A DNA stretch of 64,000 nt from Kiloniellaceae bacterium (lineage in GTDB: Bacteria; Pseudomonadota; Alphaproteobacteria; Kiloniellales; Kiloniellaceae), in NCBI GenBank assembly GCA_021776195.1, contig JAJFGK010000021.1:11035-75034 (forward strand), written 5' to 3'. Below are positions 8,274 through 15,957 of the stretch, piece after piece. Position 1 is the stretch's first letter. The number at the start of each line of letters is the position of its first letter. Both the position numbers and the translations under genes were made by a program. The notes under the pieces were generated by a model. It worked only from the letters and a program-made list of their open reading frames with translations, made no database searches and was not told the DNA's origin.

Positions 8274-9550
8274 CAACCGGCAGCCCTTCGATCCACATCT
8301 CCTCCACCCGCCGAGGGCGTCAAGAGGCCGCGGTAGAGGGCCACCAGTTTGTCGGCCTCGCGCTCCCAAGACACCACCTCGCGCGCCCTGAGACAGGCCT
8401 CGCGGTGTCGAACCAGTCTCTCGGGATCTCGAAGCAGGGAGTCCAGCGCGACGGCCAGGCTGGCCGCGTCGCTTCCGGGCCAGACGACGCCGAGATCGTG
8501 CTGTTCGACCAGGCGACGCAGTTCCGGCAGATCGGACACCACCACCGGTACGCCCACGCCCAGGTACTCGAACAATTTGCTCGGCGTGCAGAGTTCGGTG
8601 TTCAGGCAATCGGCCCTGTAAGGAACCACACCCAGGCTGGCCGACGCGGTATAGGGCAATAGGTCCCTCTGCGGGACCGCATCGAGGAAATGAACTCTCT
8701 CGCCGACCTTTGCCGGGTCCACGGCGGCCATCAGCGTCCGGCGATACTCGCCGTCACCGAGGAATACCAAATGGACATCCGGCAAGGTGAGGCCGGCATG
8801 AGCCTCGATGACGATCTCGAGGCCCCGGTCCGGAATCATCGTGCCCTGAAAGAGGATAATACGGGTGTCCTCGGGCAGGCCGAGAACCTTTTGCAGCCTT
8901 CCCCGGGGCGCCGCGCGGGATCCAGCCACAGGCACCGCATTGTAGATCACGGTCGGTATCGGGACGCCGTAGCGATCTGCGAGCTCCGAGGCGATACCGG
9001 GATTGACCGTGACCACCGCATCGCATCGGCCGATCAGCCTTCCCTCGATCCTTTGCCAGAGATCCCGTTCGGCCGGCCGAAAGCCCTGTTCGCTCCACAG
9101 TTCATGGCTGTCGTAGACCAGTTTGCCGCCATGACGCGCCGCCGCTTGGGCCGCCACGGCGAGCAACGGCAAGTCATGGGCGGTGTAGATATCGGCCTCC
9201 TCGCGCTCGATCGCCGCGCGAAAGTAACGCAGATAGAGCGCCTCCGGATCGAAGAAGTGCCGCCAGATGATGGCGCGCAGCCAGTTGATGTCACCGCCCC
9301 AGCGCTTGCTCTGATCGCGCAGCCACCGATAGAAACTCCAGAGACCTTTCAGCGACCCGGTCTCGCCGGAGGCCTGGCCGATCCGCTCCACATAGGGAGG
9401 ATCGTCCGAGGAATCGGCACAATGGGCGGCCACCACTCGTAGGTCGAATCCCGCGGCGATGAGACTCTCGGCCTCCTGCAGGATGCGCCGGGTGATCTTC
9501 TGGTCGATCGTAAACATGCAGATACGCGGCGGCGCGCCGGCCCGGTTCAT
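8273..9550 (-). CDS. glycosyltransferase family 4-like
   Basis: 425 residues. The N-terminal half has KITRRILQEAESLIAAGFDLRVVA and ADIYTAHDLPLL, a GT-B acceptor-side fold. The C-terminal half holds IILFQGTMIPDRGLEIVIEA, LVFLGDGEYR and PSKLFEYLGVGVPVVVSDLPEL, the nucleotide-sugar-binding half of GT4 enzymes. It should transfer a sugar on the cytoplasmic side of the inner membrane during polysaccharide assembly. ATG 9550 overlaps the stop of the preceding gene (ATGA) and its own stop overlaps the epimerase start, so the three genes form one coupled operon. Confidence 0.88.
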   Translation of the reverse strand: MNRAGAPPRICMFTIDQKITRRILQEAESLIAAGFDLRVVAAHCADSSDDPPYVERIGQASGETGSLKGLWSFYRWLRDQSKRWGGDINWLRAIIWRHFFDPEALYLRYFRAAIEREEADIYTAHDLPLLAVAAQAAARHGGKLVYDSHELWSEQGFRPAERDLWQRIEGRLIGRCDAVVTVNPGIASELADRYGVPIPTVIYNAVPVAGSRAAPRGRLQKVLGLPEDTRIILFQGTMIPDRGLEIVIEAHAGLTLPDVHLVFLGDGEYRRTLMAAVDPAKVGERVHFLDAVPQRDLLPYTASASLGVVPYRADCLNTELCTPSKLFEYLGVGVPVVVSDLPELRRLVEQHDLGVVWPGSDAASLAVALDSLLRDPERLVRHREACLRAREVVSWEREADKLVALYRGLLTPSAGGGDVDRRAAG

Positions 9551-10821
9551 TGCTTCGACACCCTGCTCATAAGCTGGATCAGGGCCGCGTTGCGCGCGGC
9601 GATACCGAAGTGCGCCTCGGCGTAGCTGCGGCCTCTGCCGCCTGCCTCGCGCAGACGGGCCAGGTCGGACAGCGCCTCGACAATCTTCTCCGCCAGATCG
9701 GCGGCGTCGCCGGCCTGGTAATGCCAGCCGGCCCCGGCCTCCTCGACGATTCGCTGGGCTTGCCCGTTCAGGCAATGCAGGACCGGACGACCGGCAGCCA
9801 TGGCATCGAATAGTTTGGTCGGCAGGGCCTCCTTGAACACCGCCACGTCCTTGACCGACACGATACAGAGATCAGCCGCATTGATCATCGCGTTGATCTC
9901 GGCGCGGGGCACCGGCGCCTTGACCTCAATGTTGTCGAGGCCGGCGGCCTGAATACGCTCGACTGTGGCCGAGCGCATGATGCCGTCCCCGACCAAAACC
10001 AAATGACAGTCCGCGTTGCGTTGGCCGAGCAACCGGGCGGCCTCGACCAAGGTCTCCATATCATGGGCCAGTCCCAAAGTTCCAACATAAAGGGCGAGCG
10101 GCCGGCCGTTCCAGTCCTGCGCCGCGCGTACCGCCCGGCCGGCCGCCGGGTCCGGATACAGGAGGTCGAGATCGACGCCGCAGCGCGCCTCGACCACCTT
10201 GTCTGGGGCGCCGCCCTGGGCCACCACATGACGCTTGATCGCGCCCGTCAAGGCCACAATGCCCCTGGATTTGCGATAGAGCAGGCGCTCCAGCCAGCGG
10301 GTCAGACGAAGCAGTGGCCCTCGATCGCCGGCCAGAGACCAGATACCGGGTCCGCGTCTTTGCCGCTCCAGGGTCGCGATCTGGCCGATAGAATCCGACC
10401 AAACATCGCGAATTTCGAGCAGGAGCGGAGAACCACGCAGGCGTCCGATCATGAGCGCGACTGCCGAACTGTAAATCGGCGGAGATGAGGCGAAGATCAA
10501 CGATGGCCGCGCCACGGCCAGGAGTGCCGCCGCGCCGGTCAGTGTAAAGGCCAGATAACCCATCATGCGCCACACTTTGCCTCCACGCGGGTTTGCGAGA
10601 CTGAGACATCGGACCACCGGAACACCCGCCACCACGCCCCGCTGCCAAACTTGCCACCATTGCCTGTCCTGTGCCGGCCGGCGGGTCATATAGCCCGCCT
10701 CTCCGGTCACCACCGTGACCTTATGGCCACTGGCCAGAAGGGCGCGGGCCAGATCGCGCATCAGCGAATCCCCAGGCTGCCCGGCGTCGCTGAAGAACTG
10801 ATAGAGAATGACAACGTGCAT
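9547..10821 (-). CDS. glycosyltransferase family 4 (WbuB-like)
   Basis: 424 residues beginning MHVVILYQFFSDAGQPGDS, the N-terminus usual for WbuB-type GT4 enzymes. LLLEIRDVWSDSIGQ, ALYVGTLGLAHDMETLVEAA, LVLVGDGIMR and LPTKLFDAMAAGRPVLH follow in order, the last being the donor-binding motif. It is the first gene of a three-gene minus-strand operon. The 193-bp region separating it from the plus-strand regulator gene contains the palindromic operator at 10953. Longer starts upstream give low-complexity sequence without homology. Confidence 0.88.
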   Translation of the reverse strand: MHVVILYQFFSDAGQPGDSLMRDLARALLASGHKVTVVTGEAGYMTRRPAQDRQWWQVWQRGVVAGVPVVRCLSLANPRGGKVWRMMGYLAFTLTGAAALLAVARPSLIFASSPPIYSSAVALMIGRLRGSPLLLEIRDVWSDSIGQIATLERQRRGPGIWSLAGDRGPLLRLTRWLERLLYRKSRGIVALTGAIKRHVVAQGGAPDKVVEARCGVDLDLLYPDPAAGRAVRAAQDWNGRPLALYVGTLGLAHDMETLVEAARLLGQRNADCHLVLVGDGIMRSATVERIQAAGLDNIEVKAPVPRAEINAMINAADLCIVSVKDVAVFKEALPTKLFDAMAAGRPVLHCLNGQAQRIVEEAGAGWHYQAGDAADLAEKIVEALSDLARLREAGGRGRSYAEAHFGIAARNAALIQLMSRVSKQ

Positions 10822-10952
10822 GAACCGAATCGACCGCCCTGCGACATGTGACAGGGGCACTACTCCAATCCAGGCAAAGGCGTCAAATCGCAGTTTCCTT
10901 CGCGCCGCCGCGCCTCGGGTCCGCGCGGCCGGCGGGCTGGGGCTTGACAGGC

Positions 10953-10967
10953 GTTCATTTGTTGAAC
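10953..10967. promoter_or_regulatory. GTTCA-N5-TGAAC operator, copy 1
   Basis: GTTCATTTGTTGAAC is an interrupted palindrome starting 4 bp after a TTGACA -35-like hexamer (10944-10949), about 50 bp upstream of the winged-helix regulator gene. The same arrangement recurs at 12178-12192 in front of the main polysaccharide operon. No convincing -10 box was found here. Confidence 0.6.
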
Positions 10968-11014
10968 ATGACTGCCGACATTGGAGCCGAATCCTGTTGC
11001 AGGACTGATCTCGA

Positions 11015-11617
11015 ATGGCTGAGGAACAGATAACGCGGCAGATTCTGACGGCGGTGGAAGCCGACGCCGGCGTTTCCCAACGGATCCTCGCCGAGGAAGT
11101 CGGCATCGCGCTGGGGTCGGTGAACTGGCATCTCAAACGCTGCCTGAACAAAGGCTTCATCAAGCTTCAGCAGGTCCCTGCCAAGCGCTATCTCTATTAT
11201 TTGACTCCCAAGGGATTCGAGGAGAAGGCGCGCCTCACTGGCCTTTACCTGCAAACATCCTTGAGCATCTTCCGACAGGGCCGCGACCAGTACGCCCGTC
11301 TGCTGCAAACCTGCGCGGCGCGCGGCTGGCTGAACGTGGTGCTGCTCGGGGACAGCGAATTGTCCGAGCTGGCCATCCTCGCGTCCCTCGATTCCCCGGT
11401 TATGGTGCACGCGGTTGTCGACCCTGCCAGCCCGCGCAAGGTCTACGCCCGCATACCCGTGGTGGCGTCTCTCGCGGAGGCCGCCGCCCTCACGCCGGCG
11501 AGAAGCCTCGATGCCTATCTGATGACATTGCTCGGTTCCGACCAAGGCCGGGTCGAGGCCCTCGATGGCCTTGACAGGAAGCGACTCTTGGTTCCGAGCC
11601 TGCTCCGTCGGCGCTGA
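11015..11617 (+). CDS. EPS-associated winged-helix (MarR-type) transcriptional regulator with extra C-terminal domain
   Basis: 200 residues. The first ~80 (TRQILTAVEADAGVSQRILAEEVGIALGSVNWHLKRCLNKGFIKL and KRYLYYLTPKGFEEKARLT) form a winged helix like the MarR-type regulators found in exopolysaccharide loci. The remaining ~110 residues contain a Rossmann-like stretch, GWLNVVLLGDSELSELAILAS, and an alpha/beta pattern not needed for DNA binding; they might sense a ligand. It stands just before the RfaH-like gene and between two operons flanked by the same palindrome, so it is the likely binder of GTTCA-N5-TGAAC. Repression is inferred from operator placement. Confidence 0.8.
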   Translation: MAEEQITRQILTAVEADAGVSQRILAEEVGIALGSVNWHLKRCLNKGFIKLQQVPAKRYLYYLTPKGFEEKARLTGLYLQTSLSIFRQGRDQYARLLQTCAARGWLNVVLLGDSELSELAILASLDSPVMVHAVVDPASPRKVYARIPVVASLAEAAALTPARSLDAYLMTLLGSDQGRVEALDGLDRKRLLVPSLLRRR

Positions 11618-11650
11618 GCGCGGCGGAAACCGACTGGGAGACGATGATAA

Positions 11651-12148
11651 ATGGTTTGGGTTGTCGTCAACACGCATTCCAACAAGGAACGCTTCGCCGA
11701 TGAAAACCTGAAGCGCCAGGGCTTTCGGACCTACTGTCCCATGCTGCGGAAGGTTCGGCGCCATGCGCGGCGTGCGGAAGAGGTCACCCGTCCGCTTTTT
11801 CCGGGCTATCTTTTTCTCAAGCTGGACCCCAAGCAGGAACGCTGGCGCGCCATTCAATCGACCTTTGGGGTTCGCTCACTGGTGACGTTCGGCTCCCGGC
11901 TCGGAACCATCCCGCAAAGCTTCATCGAAAGCCTGTTGACCTGCGAGGAAAGTGGCTTCGTTCGGGACCGCGAGGCCCCAGAGGCTTTCGCGGCCGGCGA
12001 TCAGGTCCGCATCAACGGCGGGGCCTTTGATGAGGTCGTCGCAACGGTTTTGCTCGCCGATGCCAAGGACCGCCTGGTGGTGTTGTTCGATTTCATGCGG
12101 CGGCGGGTGCGCATTACCCTGTCACCCGATCAGGTCGCGCGCGCCTAG
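11651..12148 (+). CDS. RfaH-like NusG paralogue (specialised transcription elongation factor)
   Basis: 165 residues, close to E. coli RfaH (162). The NGN domain has WVVVNTHSNKERFADENLKRQGF, then RPLFPGYLFLKL and GVRSLVTFGSRLGTIP, matching RfaH blocks. The C-terminal part reads GDQVRINGGAFDEVVATVLL and a KOW-like strand pattern. Such paralogues load on RNA polymerase at an ops signal and suppress Rho termination in long polysaccharide operons. It lies 33 bp after the regulator gene and directly before the main operon leader, where an ops-like element is visible. It is too short and too divergent to be the housekeeping NusG. Confidence 0.88.
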   Translation: MVWVVVNTHSNKERFADENLKRQGFRTYCPMLRKVRRHARRAEEVTRPLFPGYLFLKLDPKQERWRAIQSTFGVRSLVTFGSRLGTIPQSFIESLLTCEESGFVRDREAPEAFAAGDQVRINGGAFDEVVATVLLADAKDRLVVLFDFMRRRVRITLSPDQVARA

Positions 12149-12172
12149 GCATCGAAGCGCTGAAACGGCGCC

Positions 12173-12202
12173 TTGATGTTCAATTATTGAACATGCTATA
12201 AA
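12173..12202 (+). promoter_or_regulatory. promoter of the main polysaccharide operon
   Basis: TTGATG (12173-12178), an 18-bp spacer and TATAAA (12197-12202) form a good sigma70-like promoter. Transcription would start near 12209, leaving a leader of about 155 nt before the first ATG at 12365. The spacer is filled by the palindromic operator. Confidence 0.7.
12178..12192. promoter_or_regulatory. GTTCA-N5-TGAAC operator, copy 2
   Basis: GTTCAATTATTGAAC; with flanking T and A the palindrome is 17 bp. It sits between the -35 and -10 boxes, where a bound protein would block RNA polymerase. It shares both half-sites and the 5-bp spacing with the copy at 10953. Confidence 0.7.
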
Positions 12203-12236
12203 GCGCGCCTCCTGGCTGGATGCATTTCACCCGGCC

Positions 12237-12248
12237 TGCGGTAGCGTG
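12237..12248 (+). promoter_or_regulatory. ops-like element in operon leader
   Basis: TGCGGTAGCGTG matches 11 of 12 positions of the RfaH-recruiting ops element GGCGGTAGCGTG, on the coding strand about 30 nt after the predicted transcription start. The core that forms the non-template hairpin in E. coli ops is intact. The call rests on this match and on the RfaH-like gene ending 89 bp upstream. Confidence 0.5.
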
Positions 12249-12364
12249 GACAAAGCTTGGGATCGTCCCTGCGCCGCCCCTTTCGACTCCCTCCACAATC
12301 GATCTGCGCGACAGCAGCGTCCCGACGCCCGCGTGCCCGCATACACTTCAGGGAAAGGCCCGCC

Positions 12365-13519
12365 ATGACCGGAGCGACTACTTCGATCCCCTTTATCGAC
12401 TTGATGGCACAACAATCGCGGATCCGCGAGGCGGTCGATATCGCCATTGCCCGGGTGCTGGATCATGGAAAGTACATCATGGGCCCCGAGGTCCTGGAGT
12501 TGGAGCAACAGCTCGCCTCCTTCTGCGACGTCGCGGAGGTGGTGAGCTGCTCGTCGGGCACCGATGCCCTGTGGCTACCGCTACTCGCCTGGGAGATCGG
12601 ACCGGGCGACGCGGTTTTCCTCCCCTCCTTCACATTCACCGCGACAGCGGAAGCGGTGGCCCTTTGCGGCGCAACTTGCGTTTTCGTCGATGTCGATCCC
12701 GTCACCTTCAACATGTCGCCCCAGAGCCTGGCGCGGGCCATCGATCGCGTTGAAGCGGACGGCGACCTGACGCCGCGGGCCGTCATACCGGTCGACCTCT
12801 TCGGCATTCCCGCGCCTTACGGCGAGATCGAAGCGCTGGCCGCGCCCAGAGGCATCAAGGTCCTCGCGGATGCGGCCCAGAGTTTTGGCGCCGAAAGCGG
12901 CAACAAGCGCGTCGGGGCCCTGGCGGAAGTCACCGGGACCAGTTTCTTTCCCGCCAAACCGCTGGGCTGCTATGGCGATGGCGGCGCGATCTTCACGAAC
13001 GATCCCGACTTCGCCGAAGTCCTGCGCTCGATCCGCGTTCACGGGCGCGGCAGCGCCGGCAAGTACGACAATGTCCGTATCGGCACCAATGCCCGCCTCG
13101 ACACCATTCAGGCCGCGGTACTCCTCGAAAAACTGGCCATCTTTCCCGGCGAGCTCGCGGCCCGGCAGAAGGTCGCCGAGCGTTATGACGCCGCGCTGCG
13201 CGACTGTGTCACGACCCCGGCAGTCCCGCGAGACCAACGGTCAGCCTGGGCGCAGTACACGCTGCTCGCCAATCGGCGCGACGACCTCGCCGCCGCCCTG
13301 AAAAACCAAGGCATCCCGACCCAGGTCTACTACCCCAAGCCGCTGCACCAACAAGGCCCCTATCTCGACTGCCCGGCGGATCCGGATGGGCTGCCGGTGA
13401 CCGAGGATCTGGCTGGACGCGTTCTCAGCCTGCCCATGCACCCCTATCTGGAGCCTGGCACGCAAGACCGGATCATCGCCGCCGTCTTGGCGGCGACCGA
13501 GGCGGAGGCCGGGTCATGA
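12365..13519 (+). CDS. DegT/DnrJ/EryC1 aminotransferase, WbpE-like
   Basis: 384 residues; PLP-dependent sugar aminotransferase. It starts IPFIDLMAQQSRIREAVDIAI and contains CSSGTDALWLPL, DAAQSFGAESGNKRVG and SFFPAKPLGCYGDGGAIFT, where the Lys in PAKPLG is the PLP lysine. Family members acting on UDP-3-keto-GlcNAcA (WbpE/WlbC) share the LMAQQ..I opening and the FPAKPLGCYGDGGA motif. It would form the 3-amino group of UDP-GlcNAc3NA. It opens the main operon; AGGGAAAGG precedes ATG 12365. Partner enzymes WbpA, WbpB and WbpD are at the far end of the locus on the other strand. Confidence 0.87.
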   Translation: MTGATTSIPFIDLMAQQSRIREAVDIAIARVLDHGKYIMGPEVLELEQQLASFCDVAEVVSCSSGTDALWLPLLAWEIGPGDAVFLPSFTFTATAEAVALCGATCVFVDVDPVTFNMSPQSLARAIDRVEADGDLTPRAVIPVDLFGIPAPYGEIEALAAPRGIKVLADAAQSFGAESGNKRVGALAEVTGTSFFPAKPLGCYGDGGAIFTNDPDFAEVLRSIRVHGRGSAGKYDNVRIGTNARLDTIQAAVLLEKLAIFPGELAARQKVAERYDAALRDCVTTPAVPRDQRSAWAQYTLLANRRDDLAAALKNQGIPTQVYYPKPLHQQGPYLDCPADPDGLPVTEDLAGRVLSLPMHPYLEPGTQDRIIAAVLAATEAEAGS

Positions 13520-14595
13520 ACAGCACCGAAAATGGCTTGGCCGCCTTCTTCGGCGGTAAGCGGGTTGTCGTAACCGGGGCCGGCGGCAGCATTGGCGGCG
13601 CCCTGGTCGAATGGCTGTCGACGGCAGGCGCCGAGGAGGTTCGCGCCCTCGACAATCACGAAGGGCACCTCGCCGATCTGGATGAGCGGTACCGCAACAA
13701 CTCGCGGGTGATGGTCTTTTTCAGCGACATTCGCAGCAGCGAGGAAATCAACCTGCTGTTTCGGGGAATGGACTACGTGTTTCACTGTGCGGCTCTGAAG
13801 CATGTCCCGCTTTGCGAACGCAGTCCATTTGAGACGACCCAGACCAATATCGACGGTGTCCAGAACGTCATACGGGCCGCCATGGAACGTCGTGTCGACC
13901 GGGTGCTCTTCACCAGTTCGGACAAGGCGGTCAATCCGACAAATGTCATGGGCACGTCGAAGCTCATGGGGGAACGTTTGATCACGGCGGCCAACGCGCT
14001 GACCGACCATCTGAGCGAGACGCTTTTCACCTGTACCCGTTTCGGCAACGTCGCCGGCTCCCAGGGCTCGGTCATACCCCTGTTTTGCAAACAGATCGCG
14101 GCCGGCGGGCCCGTTACCATCACCAACCGGCAAATGTCGCGTTTTGTCATGACGCTGGACGAGGCGGTCCGGCTCGTTCTCGAAAGCATGACCGCCGCCT
14201 GCGGTGGCGAGGTATTCGTGACCAAGATGCCGGTTATCAACATCGCCACGCTGGCCGAGGTCATGATCGAACAGATCGCGCCGCTCTTCGGTTACCGGCC
14301 CGCCGACATCGAGGTCGTCGAGATCGGCGAACGGCCCGGCGAAAAGCTCTATGAAGAACTGACCACCCAGGAAGAGATCAGGCGCACGCTTGAAATGGAG
14401 AACATGTTCGTCGTCCTACCGGCCTTCCGAAACATCTACAACCGTATCAACTACGATTACAGCGACCGTCCGACGAAGCCGGTCGACCGCATGTATCTCT
14501 CATCCGAGGAGCCGGCCCTGACCAAGCAGGAGGTCGGCGAGTTCCTCAACCGACCCAAGGTGCTGCCCGACGAAATCGCCGTCCGGCTCCAATAG
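13516..14595 (+). CDS. UDP-sugar 4,6-dehydratase/epimerase of the CapD/CapE group
   Basis: 359 residues, starting in an ATGA overlap with the aminotransferase. VVVTGAGGSIGGALVEWL is the NAD-binding loop; FHCAALKHVPLCERSPFE and TSSDKAVNPTNVMGTSK are signatures of the polysaccharide-biosynthesis FlaA1/CapD group. The position of the usual catalytic Tyr (YxxxK) is Met in VMGTSK, as in the CapE/WbjB subgroup of UDP-GlcNAc 4,6-dehydratases. It would act on UDP-GlcNAc or a related sugar early in the operon's pathway. Substrate and stereochemistry are inferred only. Confidence 0.8.
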   Translation: MNSTENGLAAFFGGKRVVVTGAGGSIGGALVEWLSTAGAEEVRALDNHEGHLADLDERYRNNSRVMVFFSDIRSSEEINLLFRGMDYVFHCAALKHVPLCERSPFETTQTNIDGVQNVIRAAMERRVDRVLFTSSDKAVNPTNVMGTSKLMGERLITAANALTDHLSETLFTCTRFGNVAGSQGSVIPLFCKQIAAGGPVTITNRQMSRFVMTLDEAVRLVLESMTAACGGEVFVTKMPVINIATLAEVMIEQIAPLFGYRPADIEVVEIGERPGEKLYEELTTQEEIRRTLEMENMFVVLPAFRNIYNRINYDYSDRPTKPVDRMYLSSEEPALTKQEVGEFLNRPKVLPDEIAVRLQ

Positions 14596-14623
14596 CCCAA
14601 CAAAGCCAGGATCCGCGCCCGCC

Positions 14624-15799
14624 ATGACACGAGAAATCAAGATCCTCGAGAGCAGCGACCTCGTCCCCGAGGTCGGCATTGTTGTTGGCACTCGCCCTGG
14701 GATCGTGATGTTTGCGCCGATCATCCACGAACTCAACAGCCGGCAGATCCCCCACTTCGTGATCCATACCGGGCAGCACTACTCGGCAAACATGGATGCC
14801 CAGTTCTTCGACGACCTGGACATCCCGGCCACGGACTATCGCCTGACAGGCGTGGCGGACCGCAAGACCCACGGCGCACAGACCGCGGCCATGTTGGAGG
14901 GAATCGAGGAGATTCTCCTGGAGCGCCGGCCCCGCCTGCTTCTCGTCGGCGGCGATGCCAACACGAACCTGGCCGGCGCGCTGGCGGCGCGCAAACTGCG
15001 AATCGCCGTGGGTCATGTCGAGGCAGGTGAACGCAGCTACGACTGGCGGATGCCCGAAGAGCACAATCGGATCATGATCGACCACATTTCCGATCTCCTG
15101 TTCGTCACTGGGGAAAAGGGCCGGGAAAACCTACTTCGAGAGGGAATACGCGGCGAGATCCTGGTGGTCGGCAACCCTATCGTCGACGCCTCCTTCCGCC
15201 ACCTCGCGCTGGCCCGCGAAAAGTCCACCATTCTCGACGAACTGGGGGTCGAGCCCGGCAACTATGCGGTGATGACGAGTCACCGGGAGGAAAACGTCGA
15301 CGTCCGCGATAACCTTTACGGCGCCCTTTCCGGGGTTTCCCAAGCCGCCAAGAGCCTCGGGCTGAACACGATCTTTCTCGCCCACCCCCGCACCCTCAAG
15401 CGGCTGGGCGAATTCGAACTGGCCGATTGGGCGCAGGCGCTACCGGGGCTCGAGCTTCGAGAAGCGGTCGGCTATCTCGATTTCCTGAATCTTCTCGGTC
15501 ACGCCAAACTGGCCTTCACCGATTCCGGTGGAGTCCAGCAGGAGGCTTGTATTCACAAGGTACCCGGCGTGACCCTGCGCGAGAACACCGAGTGGATCGA
15601 GACCCTGGAAATTGGCGCCAACCGTCTGGCCGGCTGCGATCCGGCGCGCATCGTGGCAGGAGCCAAGGAAGCACTGGCCGCCCCAACGGACTGGGATGTG
15701 CCCTTCGGAGACGGCCGGACCGCCCGATACATTGCCGATCGCTGCGCCGCCCTGCTCGATGGTAAAGCACCGGGCCTCTCCGGCGGGGCCCCGGCGTGA
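14624..15799 (+). CDS. divergent UDP-N-acetylglucosamine 2-epimerase family protein
   Basis: 391 residues of the WecB fold. VGGDANTNLAGALAA, GHVEAGERS, PEEHNR and TSHREEN keep the Asp, Glu, Arg and His positions of the epimerase active site, and FTDSGGVQQEA is the UDP-binding block. The N-terminal GTRPE-x-x-K motif is replaced by GTRPG-I-V-M, losing the conserved Glu and Lys. A second, canonical family member lies at 31937, so this copy may have a shifted substrate or be a hydrolysing variant. It follows the dehydratase by 28 bp in the same operon. Confidence 0.8.
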   Translation: MTREIKILESSDLVPEVGIVVGTRPGIVMFAPIIHELNSRQIPHFVIHTGQHYSANMDAQFFDDLDIPATDYRLTGVADRKTHGAQTAAMLEGIEEILLERRPRLLLVGGDANTNLAGALAARKLRIAVGHVEAGERSYDWRMPEEHNRIMIDHISDLLFVTGEKGRENLLREGIRGEILVVGNPIVDASFRHLALAREKSTILDELGVEPGNYAVMTSHREENVDVRDNLYGALSGVSQAAKSLGLNTIFLAHPRTLKRLGEFELADWAQALPGLELREAVGYLDFLNLLGHAKLAFTDSGGVQQEACIHKVPGVTLRENTEWIETLEIGANRLAGCDPARIVAGAKEALAAPTDWDVPFGDGRTARYIADRCAALLDGKAPGLSGGAPA

Positions 15800-15957
15800 C
15801 GGCGTCGACCAACGGCATCGCCGCCGGAGGCGTCGCGACGGAGAATGTCCCACCCGGGATCCCGGTGAAGGGCGTTCCCGGGCAGAGTACCCCCTGCCCA
15901 AGATCCTCGATGATCCGAACATGGCCCCTTCCTGGCGCAGGTACGTAAGCTGAGACA

